Assembly (NCBI GenBank): GCA_023333565.1
Contig: JAJKFH010000553.1
Span: 124,001-188,000, forward strand
DNA: 64,000 bases
Direction of reading: 5' to 3'
From: Puffinus mauretanicus
Taxonomy: Eukaryota > Chordata > Aves > Procellariiformes > Procellariidae
Part shown: positions 49,834-63,100 of the stretch, in pieces
How positions within the stretch are numbered: the stretch's first letter is position 1
Layout: every line of letters starts with the position of its first letter
Notes under the pieces: generated by a model
Database searches by the model: none
What the model was told of the DNA's origin: nothing
What the model saw: the letters and a program-made list of their open reading frames with translations, nothing else
Program-made: the position numbers and the translations under genes

Positions 49834-49852
49834 AAAAAAAAAAAAAAAAAAA
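49834..49852. repeat. Poly-A tract
   Basis: Nineteen A bases followed by GAAG, with no retrotransposon body seen upstream. Confidence 0.85.
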
Positions 49853-51370
49853 GAAGATTATAAACAAGCTAAGCATGCTTTAGGGGCCAGCAAAATAAAG
49901 GAAGAATCCCTTTTTGGTGCTTTAAAAAGATTATTTAAATATTTGTTTTAAGATGAACCTAAAAGAGGGACTGAGTCTGAGACTAATGAATTTATTTCCA
50001 CTGCATGGGCTAACTTTCAAGCTTTCCAATAATAGCAACAAAATCAAGGGTTTTCTGAACATTTACAATGGTTATACAGGTACTACACTGTGAGCTACTT
50101 GAAAGCTAAGACCCTGGGCCTTGCAGAAGTCTGAAACAGCTTTTTGAGTGCTGGTCCATGTATTGTCTTGGTACCCTTAAAAGGGTATCTCCCATCCCTG
50201 CACAGTACACTATAAAGCCTATAGAAACACTGCTCTTAAATCTTAAAATCAGGGTAGGTTTGGACACTTACAAATGGAACCGCAATTCATTCACTGAGTT
50301 CTCTTGACTTAATAATTTCCCTGCCCTTTACTAAGTGGAAATGCAAATTAAAACATGTATCCATTTAGCACTTTCTCTATAAAAACTATTTACATGAATG
50401 CATTTAATGCACAGCCATGAAAAGGTGTCACCCAATCAGGTGATACAGCTCAGCTAACAGCACTAAGTCACTATGATCTGATTGTGACTGTTGGTGCAAA
50501 CCATTACGTGGGAAGGGATACGAGGTGTAGAGCTTCTAGTATTACTGCATACCACATCACAAGTAGGGGATATAGAAGTAATCACTTACAGCAGAAAAAA
50601 ACCCAAAATGTTCAGAGCCATGTCTAGCATCTTTTCACCGAATACCAGATTCTGTCCCTTTTAGTGGCTAGAGAACAGGACTTGTGTGTTACCCAGAGAT
50701 TGAAGCAATAGCCACAGATCTGAGAAGGGCTGAAACTACAGGATAACTTTCTTTCAGAAAGTTTCATTCAGCACAAAATTTAGAGCATCCACCACTCACT
50801 GAAGCTCAAGCACATTCAACACTGGAAAAAACTTGAACTGGTTCTTAGGCATATATCCCACATAAAGATGGACCTGTAGTTCCTGGATCAGGCCAAAGCT
50901 AACAACAAAAAGCATCAGAAATGTCTATTCACACAACACTTACACCAGTTACCACATCATCAGGGGCATGAATCTGTCTACGTCCCTCAAAATCAATTTA
51001 GCCATGTTGGCTTGTTTATTTCAATGCAGGAATTACCCTGACAGATTAGATCGCTTTGTTCTTCTCGTGAATTCCTTTAGTAGATACAAGTGGCAAGAGG
51101 GTAAAAAAATGCACCTGAAGTGGAAAAGGATGCAGAAGGACTGAGAAACAATCACAGGGTTTCTAGGGGGTCACTGTTCTCCAGAGAACTGCAGGTGGCA
51201 AGTCTCTTCTTGCTTTGCACAGGTGTAAGGCTTGTACCAGATATTTGCTCCTCCTTCAGCTCTGACTTTTTGTTCTGGAATTATTGGAATGATAACAAAG
51301 AACCTGCATATTTAATCTGTCAATTGGCATTTCTTTTACTAGGTAAATATTTGATTTCTTTTTCTTTTCC

Positions 51371-51386
51371 TTTTTTTTTTTTTTTT
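51371..51386. repeat. Poly-T tract
   Basis: Sixteen T bases at the end of a T/C-rich stretch. Confidence 0.85.
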
Positions 51387-52890
51387 AAATGAAATCTCCT
51401 TGTGCGATTTGTGCTTCCATTAGCCTCTTAACCCTGGATAAAGAGGAGCAAATTCCAAGCAACACCTGTATTTTTGCATTTTCTCATTTCCCCATACAAA
51501 CTTACCCTCAAGTCAGATACATATCCTAGAAAGTTGCATCATCTTTCACCTCTGTTCCTTAGTAAGTATATTTTTTTGGAACATGATGCAGTTTACTGTA
51601 GGAATACAGCACTCATGCTGTGCGCATTGGCTCAGTTAGCAAGGCCTTGCTGGAATCAGTGGAACTTCCCTAATTTAAAGCAGCTAAGAATGTGGTCTTA
51701 AGTAAGAGACATTAACCTTCTTCATGAGAATAAAACTTTTTCTTGTGGGCATTTCCATCAGCTGGTTACTGTTCTCCAAGGGAGTACCAGTATGGCCCTA
51801 AAAAACCCTAGGTATCACACTGTGGAGTTGTTTGGTGTTTCCATTTTTTCTGTATCTGTGTAATCCTTAGGTGAAAGAAGGACTTGCTGACAGAAATAGG
51901 AGCTCTGAGACTAAAGAATGAAATCTTTTAAGAGCAGAAATTGTAGGGGCAGTAGCTGTAGCATAAAGAAGTGGTACTGGAATTTACCCAGCAATACAAA
52001 TGACAAAGAAGGATTAGATGCAGGTTTGTACTCATGGCGAAATTAGGTCAGACTCCACAAGACATGAAATGATTTATGCTAATAAAATATTAACTCACAA
52101 CAAGGGGGAATATGTTGGCACTTTCATGGGAACTTACTGCTCAAGAAAAAAAATACACGTGGCAAGAAACCAACCCAAACAATCGCCAGGTTAGACTGGT
52201 TTGGTCAGAGAGTCTGATCCTCAAAAGCTGACATAGCAATCATTTATTTATTCATGGCTCAAGCAAATGATATGAACTATAGCAAGAACAATCCTAAGTA
52301 AATCTCTCCTGTCAGCAAGAAATATATTTCCGTAAAATATAACTACTCAAAAGTAGCAATTTTCTCATTTGTCCTCTTAGACAGACTTCCAGGAGACATC
52401 AGTTGCACAGAATGAAGATTCACGGACTGTTATTGGAAGGCTATGAGATACATGTTATTTTCCTCATCTGCAGTGTGTGGCATGCTTTACTTGACAAAAC
52501 TTATTGGACACAAGCAATTGTAGATGGCAAAAGCTGGTATGAAATGGAGAATTTCTCTAGGAACTCATACCTGCAACAGAGAGGTTTTATTTTTCTGGGA
52601 AGAAAGTCTGAACACAGGTGCCTGGAGGAATGAGCACAGGGTTGCCATATTCGGCTGTTCTGCATTAAAACACAAAAGCTCTGGACAACCGCTCCACATT
52701 TCTGCCTGTTTAACAACTGTGGCCAGATGTTGTCAAGCTGTTGCTGTGCAGCCGTTCAATAGTTGCTGTGATGATTCAGTAGTTCAAAGCTATACAACTC
52801 AATCTGGCCACTGTCATAAGAGACAACAAAAAATGTTTTTACAAATATATTAACGACAAAAAGAGAGCCAAGGAGAATCCCCATCCTTTT

Positions 52891-53454
52891 TTGGATGCGG
52901 GTGGGAACATTGCCACCAAGGATGAGGAAAAGGCTGGGGTACTTAACGCCTTCTTTGCCTCAGTCTTTAATAGTCAGAACAGTTATCCTCAGGGTACTCA
53001 GCCCCCTGAGCTAGAAGACAGGGACAGCGAGCAGGATAAACCCCCCATAATCCAAGAGGAAGCAGTTAACAACCTGCTACGCCACCTGGACGCTCACAAG
53101 TCTATGGGGCCGGATGGGATCCACCCGAGGGTACTGAGGGAGCTGGCGGAAGAGCTTGCCAAGCCACTCTCCATCATTTACCAGCAGTCCTGGTTAACAG
53201 GGGAGGTCCCGGATGACTGGAGGCTTGCCAATGTGACGCCCATCTACAAGAAGGGCCGGAAGGAGGATCCAGGGAACTACAGGCCGGTCAGCCTGACCTC
53301 GGTGCCGGGGAAGATCATGGAGCAGTTTGTTTTGAGGGCGCTCACGAGCCATGTCCAGGACAACCAGGGGATCAGGCCCAGCCAGCACGGGTTCATGGAA
53401 GGCAGGTCCTGCTTGACCAACCTGATCTCCTTCTATGACCAGGTGACCCACTAG
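52891..53454 (+). pseudogene. CR1 ORF2 fragment: reverse transcriptase N-terminal half
   Basis: An open stretch of 187 codons in CR1 copy 2, covering the thumb-proximal and fingers region up to the block before the first catalytic aspartate. It ends at a TAG produced by a one-base deletion in a CACCTAGTGG-type context. The next frame (from 53454) carries the YLDFSKAFDTV catalytic motif, so the polymerase is split over two frames and inactive. Confidence 0.9.
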
Positions 53455-53630
53455 TGGATGAGGGAAAGGCTGTGGCTGTGGTCTACCTGGACTTCAGTAA
53501 AGCCTTTGACACTGTCTCCCACGGCATTCTCCTAGAGAAACTGGCGGCTCACGGCCTAGACAGGTGCACTCTTCGCTGGGTAAAAAACTGGCTGGACGGC
53601 CGAGCCCAGAGAGTTGTGGTGAATGGAGTT
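53454..53630 (+). pseudogene. CR1 ORF2 fragment: reverse transcriptase catalytic motif A
   Basis: Continues CR1 ORF2 in a shifted frame: DEGKAVAVVYLDFSKAFDTV (first catalytic Asp), then [20 protein letters not shown]. The frame is lost again near 53635, before the GVPQGS and FADD blocks. Confidence 0.88.
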
Positions 53631-56600
53631 AAATCAGTTGGTGGCCGGTCACGAGCGGTGTTCCCCAGGGCTCAGTTCTGGGGCCGGTCCTGTTCAATAT
53701 CTTTATCAATGATCTGGACGAGGGGATCGAGTGCTCCCTCCGTAAGTTTGCAGACGACACCAAGCTGGGCGGGAGTGTTGATCTGCTGGAGGGTAGGAAG
53801 GCTCTGCAGAGGGACCTGGACAGGCTGGATTGATGGGCTGAGGCCAGCTGTATGAGGTTCAACAAGGCCAAGTGCCGGGTCCTGCACCTTCGGCCACAAC
53901 AACCCCAGGCAACGCTACAGGCTTGGGGAAGAGTGGCTGGAAAGCTGCCCGGAGGAAAAGGACCTGGGGGTGCTGGTGGACAGCCGGCTGAACATGAGCC
54001 GGCAGTGTGCCCAGGTGGCCAAGAAGGCCAGCGCATCCTGGCCTGTATCAGAACCAGTGTGGCCAGCAGGAGCAGGGAGGTGATCGTGCCCCTGTACTGG
54101 CACTGGTGAGGCCGCACCTCGAATCCCCGTGTTCAGTTTTGGGCCCCTCACTACAAGAAGGACATGGAGGTGCTGGAGCGTGTCCAGAGGAGGGCAACGC
54201 TGGTGAAGGGCCTGGAGCACAAGTCTGATGGGGAGCGGCTGAGGGAACTGGGGTTGTTTAGCCTGGAGAAGAGGAGGCTGAGGGGAGACCTCATTGCGCT
54301 CTACCTGAAAGGAGGTTGTTGGTCTCTTGGGTGTTGGTCTCTTCTCCCAAGTAACAGCGATAGGACGAGAGGAAATGGCCTCAAGTTGCACCAGGGGAGG
54401 TTTAGATTGGACATTAGGAGAAATTTCTTTACTGAAAGAGAGATCAGGCCTTGGAACAGGCTGCCCAGGGAAGTGGTAGAGTCACCATCCCTGGAAGTAT
54501 TTAAAAGACGTGTAGATGAGGCGCTTAGGGACATGGTTTAGTGGACATGGTGTGTTGGGTTGACGGTTGGACACGACGATCTTAAAGGTCTTTTCCAACC
54601 TGTATGATTCTATGATTCTATAAAGGTTTGGTTATTAAAGTTGTGTCACAACAGAGCTGTGCATACATAAAACTCTTAGAGATTAGTTTATTCTACTACA
54701 AAGGAACTGAATGCTGCTAAATACATTTCTTAGTCTTGTTGATTAATAAGGTGTACTTCCTTATTTTTAGATAAATACCAGATGTCACAATTATTAAAGA
54801 AACAAGAAAGCAATACTATACACAACATTGAACAAATAAAGTAGTTCAGTAATGTCAGAAATTTTCCAGAGTTGTTTTTCAGGGTTCTGCTCTTATTCAT
54901 TGTATTATTATCCAGAGACTAGCATAGCAATGTTTGGATCAAATTTCATAACTAAGTGTTAACTTTGGATATCATGAACTTGATTATCCACCATCAGAGG
55001 GTTTTTGTTTGCTACGTTCTCTCAGGCCAGCCAGAATCTTATTAAATTCCTGCCTTCCATTTCTACAGGAAATGTTTTTTGTTGTTGTTTTAGTTGGTTT
55101 TCTTAAATTGAAAGTATTTGCCCTTTTGTAAAGTGACTGCTTTAGGTCGAGGATAAGGGATAACAGTAGTTTTACTCCTGTTTCAGCAAAGGTGCGATAA
55201 TACTACAAACAATGACAATAGCTCCAGCATCTCTGATCTTCCCCACTGTTGGCTGTAAAGGCCCAGTATTATATGCATGCTCAGGGTAGGATTTTCAGTG
55301 TATCTCAGAAAAGAGTAATACATTTTCAGACACAACCAGCATAAATGAGATGAAATCTCAAGGAGCCTAACAGGTCTAAACTAATCAGTAAAGATCCTGC
55401 ATCACATTTCAAATAACTGCCAAAGGGCAAAGTGACATCCTGACCCTACCCATCTCTGCAGAGGCAAGTTAGGGGACACTTGCCTGTTATTTCCCACATC
55501 TGACCCACCTACAGCATAAATCACCATGCTCAGTGGCTCTTCCCTTGTTACATAGTCTAGGCAGAACCATGCCCAACCATACAGAGTAAGTAGCATTTTT
55601 AGGTCTGTATGAAATCGCTTCTCTCTTTTCTTATGTAGCCATGGTAGGACTGCATTAACCAACCTCAGTGGGAGTCATTTCCCTGACGCTGAAAGAATTT
55701 GGATGAAGGCCATTGGGAGTGAAATATAATCTCAGTGTATGGGAAAAAGGCTCTGAAACTTGACCCCAGATTACAAGCCATTGTTGCCTGTGACTTTCAA
55801 TGTGTTTGTTCAGAAGGGAAAAATAGATTTAGGGTCTTTATTTTCTTATCCTCACTTATGTATTACTTTAATTATTAACCCTAAATAAGCAAATTTTTAT
55901 GTAGCTAACTTGCAGTTAATAGGAGAGCATTTGCAATTTGGTCCATCTTAATGCTTGTTTCATTCAGCTGCTCTGGCTTGCTGAATGACTAATAGCCTGC
56001 CTCTTTCTCTCCAGACCCACATATGGAGACATGGAGATATTAAGGACCATTGTTTCTGTAGATTTTTTTTTTTAAATGAGAGGTTCACTGAGGATTTGGT
56101 TGTGGAAGTAAAGTTTCTGGCAAATATCTTCAGTGAATGTTAGAACTGGAAAAGAGTTGTGTGCTAATAGAAGTGGTGTTTGCCTCACAGTCTACTGTGA
56201 GAAGTTCTACTCCAATATAGGCACCTTGAAGCTTACCTCCTACAAGGAATATAAGCAGGACTTGAAATAGCGCTTGCTCTTTACACAGAGATGCATTTGA
56301 AAACAAATCTTCTGATATCCCACAGACAAAGACCCGGAAGATTTGGAGTCTGAAAACGTACCAGGCAGAGCAGAGTATAGGAGACCAGGAATCACCTGTG
56401 GGATTAAGTGTCCCCATGTCACCCTCTCACCTATAGAATTCATGTAGCTACTGAAAGAGTTTTGACTGGTGCTGTGCATTATATGCATGAAAATCTCATA
56501 GCTACCTGGACAATTTGCATTTTAGTGTTTTCTCCCCTCACTGATTGCTGCCCTGTAAGCAATCCGGTGGAGAATCATCAAACTTTCTTTGTGCTTGCCA

Positions 56601-59048
56601 GAACTGAGTCCATGTCAAGCCCAGCCAGATGTACTCAGTTATTGAGGCATCACGTGTCTTTGAAGAGCAAACTCGATACCTTTATAGACAAGCCTAGCTT
56701 GACGTCAAAAATGGTGCACCAAGGAACTTCATGGAATATTTGACTACCATAAACAAAAAAGTGCAAGGGCCCCAACTCAAATAGCACATGTTTATGGTTA
56801 ATGTCAGGTTAGCACTTAACTTCCTGACTTAAGTGCTTTACTGAATCCCTGCCAGAAAAGGCAGAACAAAGACAGCTATGAGATAAAATATGGCAGAGCA
56901 ACCTTGGATCCTTAAGTGACATTCTCCACTAGATCACCCTCAAGTCTGAGAATAAAGTAGAAAAAGAAAGAAAACAGATTATTAAGCATTTTATAGCTAT
57001 CTCAGCCAAGGTAGGACAAGAATGAAGAGAAAGGATTTACAAATAAAAGAACTGTATTAAAGTAATCTGAAAATTTAGGGGGCTCAACTTCCCCACCTTT
57101 GTTCACATAGAATAACTCACTTCTCAATGTGAGCATGCAAAACTGTTCGAGTAGCAACAGTCTCCCAACAGAAGAACAGCAGATTCCATGTGCTTGTGTC
57201 TGTCAGGAACAGGACTTAAAAGGTGAGAGAGACAATATTGTGAAAGAGGTGGAGAAAGTATTTTGACTGGCTGCCAGCCATGTCATTGTATTTCAATAAT
57301 TAAGCAGATAAATGATCCTTTTTAAAAAAAAAAAAAAGACCAAACAAAACCAAAACACCAAATAAACTGTAAATAGAGAAGACTGCTCAAGTACCTAGTC
57401 TCAAAAGGAATATGTGTTTGTGGCTCTAGCTCATGGACAAAAAACATTAACCCTAACTGTACATCCTTAAATTGAGTCTATCCTCTGCAGAGCTAGCAAA
57501 AGACCTCTATTTTACTGAAGCATTGTTTTCGTATGGATATACAGGTCTAAATTAAATTCACACCCAATAACAATCCCTATAAGCTGCAGGGAGACAAAAA
57601 GGGACATTTTCAAAGGCATGGATGCCAGGAAGCAGAATAGTTCAAACTTGAGATTCAGAAACGTAGAGATGGTAGAAAAAAGGAGGAGTAGCTACGATAT
57701 TTACAGCAAGACATTATGAAGACATTCAGAGTGAGAGCCAGCTGCCTTATTATGTGCATCTTCTGCTCGCTGAGATGCCTTGGGTTACCAAGACATCTGC
57801 AGGGAGCTGGAGGGTGTGACACAGCACTCGCAGAAGACCTGCACTGTTCAAGGGGCTGTGGGACATCCAGCCTATCTAAAATTACAAGATGTCTAGGCAC
57901 ATGAATCAAGCCATAGCTCACATGACAGAATCTGTACCACATAGTCCCTTGTGTTCTACAATGCTCACATTTAAGTGCTACCTTCTATGAATCCTTTGAG
58001 GTTAATAATTTCACCAGAGCTTGCACCTGGACTGTTCTGACTTAGTACCTAAGACAGCTGCATTTTTGAAAGTGCACTGTCCCTTTCACCCTGAATTCTA
58101 GTTACAGCTTGCAGTGAAACTGTCAGCCAGTTCGGAAACTGACACAAATATTTGACAATTTTGAGCCACCAATTTTCCAGGGAGGGAGAAGTAATAAAAA
58201 TGGTATTTCTGCCATATTCCTCACTGACGTACATTTTAAAACAACACTGAGGAACACAGGGAAATCCTCGTACATCAGATTTGTTTCAACATGAGATTTC
58301 GACACCCTCATATAACCCCTTTTATGCTGCTCCTTGCTGATCTCTTTTTGTATCCGATGTGTTTTGTTTGCTAGTGAGGGTTTCCTACGGTCTAATTCGC
58401 AGCACCATCTAGTGACAGAACTTGGGATACCAGGAACAAAATTTTACGTTGCTCACTCTCGATTTTCTTGGCTCGGTTTTGTTTTTTAATTGTTGCAAAT
58501 TAAAAGGGTCATGAAAAATTAAATACAAATAGATTCTCAGTAAGTGAGTGAAAGTGAAACTGTATCCATTGAGACCAGCTTACTGGTTTGGTTCTCTGGT
58601 TGCACCAAGAATGTTGAAGTCATTGAAGAGAGCTCGTTGGGTCGGTTCTAAATGCTTTATTGAATTTGGGGATTTTAATTTTTTTTAATACGTTCTTAAA
58701 ATTCAATTTCACTTTTACAAAAAAATACTTTAAAATGTTTCTTAAAAACCCAAACCTAAGAACTTGCATTTTTCCTGTGCTTTCTGCTCAAATCTCCTTC
58801 AACCAAAATAACTGCACAGAAATTCACAAAACAGGCAGCCTAAATCTGCATTTAACATGGAACAGAAAGTGCTGAGCCCTACTTTGAAATTGCTTCACAC
58901 TGGTACCCTGTAGCTACACGTAGGTGCTGGTACTCCACAATCTGAAGGTTATTTGTTTGAAAGAGGAACCATCTGTGGATTTCAGAGCATGGTCAGTTTG
59001 CAAATATAATATTAAAATTGACTTTAGAGCTATTCAGTGTACACACAA

Positions 59049-59068
59049 ATGGATGTGGATGTGGATGG
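59049..59068. repeat. (GGATGT)n short tandem repeat
   Basis: About three GGATGT units in a row, a minor microsatellite. Confidence 0.8.
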
Positions 59069-60166
59069 CTTTTTCCCGCCCACCTGCCAATTTGTCTGCA
59101 TAAGCAAAAATGTCTGGTTTTCATTTTAGAAGCAAAGCCCCCAGAAGCCCCATAGGCTTGGTTCACACTGTTTCTGTCTTTCTACATTCAGTTAGTCCAG
59201 CCTAGCTGAAGCACAATAACCCATTGTTCCTCAACCAATCACTTATGTCTGAACCTAAGAGGTAAATGTACATCGTTCCTAAAGGCTTCAGCGCTCATGC
59301 TGAAGATATGAAAAATAATGCCACGAACAAACATCTAAGAGCCCTGTTCTCAGTAGGTGTAACTCTGTACAGTCCTATTAAAATGTAGCAAGAACATGGC
59401 CCAAGGACTGAGTAAAATGAAATATCTTAAAACACTTCGTTCCCTTCCCTAGTTTCTTAAAATGATTTTGCTTGACCCATGAAATATTTAGATTTCCAAA
59501 TGACAGGGAGGTAATAAGGCACATATGAAAAGCATGACCCTGCAATTTCCAACAGTAACAGCATGTAGTCGTGGAGAAAGGTGGTCTGTTTTATCATCGG
59601 AGACATACCTACCTCTTCAAGCATGAGGAAATGCTCTTCCCCACTTACAGTCATGATGACTCAGCTATTTGGAAAGAATGCAGAGAACTCAAGAAAATAG
59701 AAGGGAAATGGAAGAGTACTATGAACTAATTCCCTGTCCCACAGTATGCCAGGATGGTCCCAACACATTAAAAATACAGTAAATCTAACCAGTCGGTAAG
59801 ACATGAGTCTACGAACCTGCTCGTGCTTGCAAATGCAGACCAATTTTTGCTAACTTCTGTCAGCCCATTCCAACAACGCATAAGCTGAATCCTTCCTCTC
59901 CAGAGCTCACCAACAGGCTTACTGTCGATCACAAGCATGTTTACTTCAGCAGCTACATGCAACAGTAGACTATAATGCATTTTTCTCTCTAGCCCCCATT
60001 TTAGATCCTCTGGGAAGACAACAATATTCTGCTAGCAAACCAGCATCTGCTAGTACTTTTCAGTTGAGAAAGCACAGATAAGCTGCCTTTGAAACCAGGC
60101 TTCAGAGTACAGATCCATTCTCTGTAGCTCCTAGAGGTTTGCTTTGGCAAAGAAAACAGAAGAGGG

Positions 60167-60182
60167 AAAAAAAAAAAAAAAA
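60167..60182. repeat. Poly-A tract
   Basis: Sixteen A bases following AGAGGG, with no associated element recognised. Confidence 0.85.
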
Positions 60183-63100
60183 CCCACAAAACAGAAAACA
60201 TCTGGAAAATTTTTCTTGCAATATCTTTCCAAGGTCTGTCTGAATAAAAAACTTTCTTACTGAAAAACTGGTTAAAGTGAGAAGCACCCAAAGGAAGACC
60301 CATCACAATTCTCCAAATAAGAAGATTTTTCCCTTTTGTCTTTGTATGCAAAGTTTAAACTTTTGCCTTCAGCTCTGCTGGATATTTGTGACAGGTATAG
60401 GCTGCTGAAAATCTATGCCAGAAAACTGATGAATAAACAAGGTGAATAACATGCCTGGCTAGTTATTTGGAAAGCTGACAAATCTTGCATATAGCTTGGG
60501 ATTAGGCGATCATTTCTATGATAGATTTGTCAAGTCAATGAAATAGAAACATACACCACTGACAGCTCATCTGTGCCCATGGGAGGTCACTGTTGCTTCA
60601 TAGAATGGATCAGATGTGCCAGTTTTAGCTTAATGGTACAGTTCAGATCAGGAACACCAGCCAGCCACTTTCTCTGTAGTAGCTCAGAGTTTTTCTCCTT
60701 AATTAGCTTTTCCAGAAATACACCAAAAAGCAAGGATACAATTACATACTTTTGAGTGGAGACTGATACTTCTCAGAGCTGTACTAAGAGGAAACCAAAT
60801 CACATCTCCAGATGCCCTAAGGCATTGAAAACGGGCAGATCAAAATAATTTCTTTACCCTCGAGAGCCTGCAATTCTTTAAGACCTGACCACACACTTAG
60901 AAGAGAACTGAATGCCATCAACAATTAACTGCATCTGATCACTACATACAATTAGAAACTAATGTCACACAGGAGAACCAACTTTACTTGTCATGGTCTG
61001 AAGAGGTGCAAACAGTCTGGGAAATTTCCTGGTTCATATCTGTGGGGGACTGAGTCAAACTGGTAGCCTGATACGAGAGAAATTTCATCATGGTTGAATA
61101 AAAGGTATTTCAAGTAGGTAAGAATAGTCTGAACATGCCATCTCAGTCATCATGAGGGAGCTCTGAATCCAAGGAAAACATTTAGAAGTAACCATGGAGC
61201 ATCATTAAAGATGAGTCAGTAGCAGACAATTCTTGGAAATTTACAATAAAAATCATGCAAAAAGCAACAACGATATTGTCAATTACACCTTCATTACAGC
61301 TGCAACCCACTCTTACTCTCCTGCCTTCACTATATATTTTCATCTTCTACAGTGAAAGATTGTTCTGCAGACTTCAGACAATTTCACAAGCTCTGATGCC
61401 TTCAGCCCTCAGATACATGGCTGTGTGAAGTGGGTGGAGAAACACAGCTATCTATACAAAGCAAGTAGCGTGACTTCTTCAGGACAGAGATAAGCTCTGT
61501 TAGAATTGAGTAAACAGACCAGGAATCCTTCCAATACCCTCCCTTCAGGAAAGACGGTCATTATGAGGAAAAGCATAGATGAGATGACATCATATAGTAT
61601 CCCTAAGGAAAGGCGGAATACATTTAGAAAGCACAACATACGAAAACTGACTTTGTCCATGTCCTATGTTCTACTTCTGTCACCTAAAGGCAAAGCAGAG
61701 CACAAATGGTTACTGAAAAAAAAAAAATCATCACTAAGTAAAAATACATCATCTTTCACCTAACAAATCTAAAGATTTCAAAGCCATAGGAAACCAGGAC
61801 ATCAGTCACCAGAACAGGCATTCTAAGGAGATCTGAATGACTGTGATTGGTAAGAGAAATTAATTTTGTCTTGCAACACAGTTTTCTACTGCAGCAAGAG
61901 GTAAGTAGGGTTCATATTTCACGGTCATCGAAATGACTAATTGCTGCTCAGGTTCACTTGCTCAGCGCTGACATCTATCATTATAGTTTGGTTTTTTCTG
62001 AAGCATCATATACAGGCCACTGTCAGCAAACATCCCAGATGCAATTACCCAATGGCCTGTCTCAGCATAGCTAATTACGTATTCTTGTTTACTATGAAAA
62101 TGTGAGACAAACTTGATAGCAATGTCACAACCCCATTTCACTGCCAGCATGGATGCAAGCTGTTAGAAGTATGCACATCTAGAGTACCGCATAATTTAAG
62201 CTTTCCATTGAGGGCATGCAAATGGAACCTCTGCAACAGAGCACTGCTTCCCAGGAGAGCTACTCAGAAGAAGGAAAAATCCATGCATGTTCTGCACTAG
62301 TTCTGAATTTTATACAGCTTCATTTTTCAGTGAGTGCCTTTTAAATTATTAGTCATCCATTTAGTTCAAGACCTATTTACACAGTACGATGTTCACCTTT
62401 AAAGAGAATTATATGCATATAGTTGATATTTTATTTGTATTCTAATCAGACATTGAAAGCACATGCAGGGGAAAGCCTTATGCTTGTTTTCTACATTAGT
62501 GCAAATTAAGCCCACCATCTCCTGATCCCTACATATGTGAAAGAGAATATTAATAAAGGAAACCCTTGCAACAGAGGATTTCATAGTCAGGTGAGTTAAC
62601 AGTTGGCAAAAAAACAGCGTCTAAAGGGAAAGACAGACAAATACCTAACCCAGCAAATGCCGTTAAAGTGGGTGTGTGCACTAAAGAAACATGTAGCAAC
62701 AAGGGATGAAGGAAGCTAGAGAGCATTCACCCTACATCCAAAGATATAAAAGGAACTCTACCCACTGGCAGCATAACCTGAAAGTTTACACGGAGAGAGA
62801 TTTGCAGAGCTGCCCATCACAAATCAGTTGGAAAGGAATTGCTCTAATTACAGTTATCCACTAGGAATTTCCAGATGGTGACAGCCATTTTTTCTGAAAA
62901 TATTACATTAGTAATCAGAATACCTAAATCAGTATAACAGTAATTACATCAGTATACCTAAAAAGGTAAAAAAAAAATCCCCCAACACAAAGATCTGGCA
63001 TGCAGTTTTTCCTACAGAGAAGCATAAGCAGAAGAGGGGAAGTGCAAACCAGTCTTTCCTAAAGGCTAAGACAGCTTTGTTTATGACCAAACCTGTGCTT

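Larger units (their letters stand above)
40292..52814. other. Intergenic DNA between the two CR1 copies
   Basis: No coding gene was recognised. It holds five octamer motifs (41093, 42715, 45749, 49520, 50341), a 38-base tandem duplication (44998-45073), an A/C-rich block with a G-quadruplex motif (46331-46462), poly-A tracts (43188-43210, 49834-49852), a T tract (51371-51386) and a short hairpin (48099-48119). Confidence 0.65.
52815..54620 (+). mobile_element. CR1 LINE, 5'-truncated, frameshifted (copy 2)
   Basis: About 1.8 kb of a CR1 non-LTR retrotransposon starting inside ORF2, just before the reverse transcriptase. Visible polymerase blocks in order: GVLNAFFASVF; SMGPDGIHPRVL; DDWRLANVTPIYKKG with NYRPVSLTS; QHGFMEGRSCLTNL; YLDFSKAFDTVSHG; the GVPQGS-type block near 53660; and [10 protein letters not shown] at 53747. 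The C-terminal part matches the copy at 39.4 kb. Frame is lost at about 53450 (apparent one-base deletion giving a TAG) and again at about 53635, with more small indels near 53890, 54030, 54100 and 54200. The 3' tail ATGATTCTATGATTCTA is intact. It is a dead copy. Confidence 0.96.

Noticed and set aside
53629..54391. Minus-strand open frames over CR1 copy 2
   Set aside because: They are antisense shadows of the LINE, like those over the other copy.
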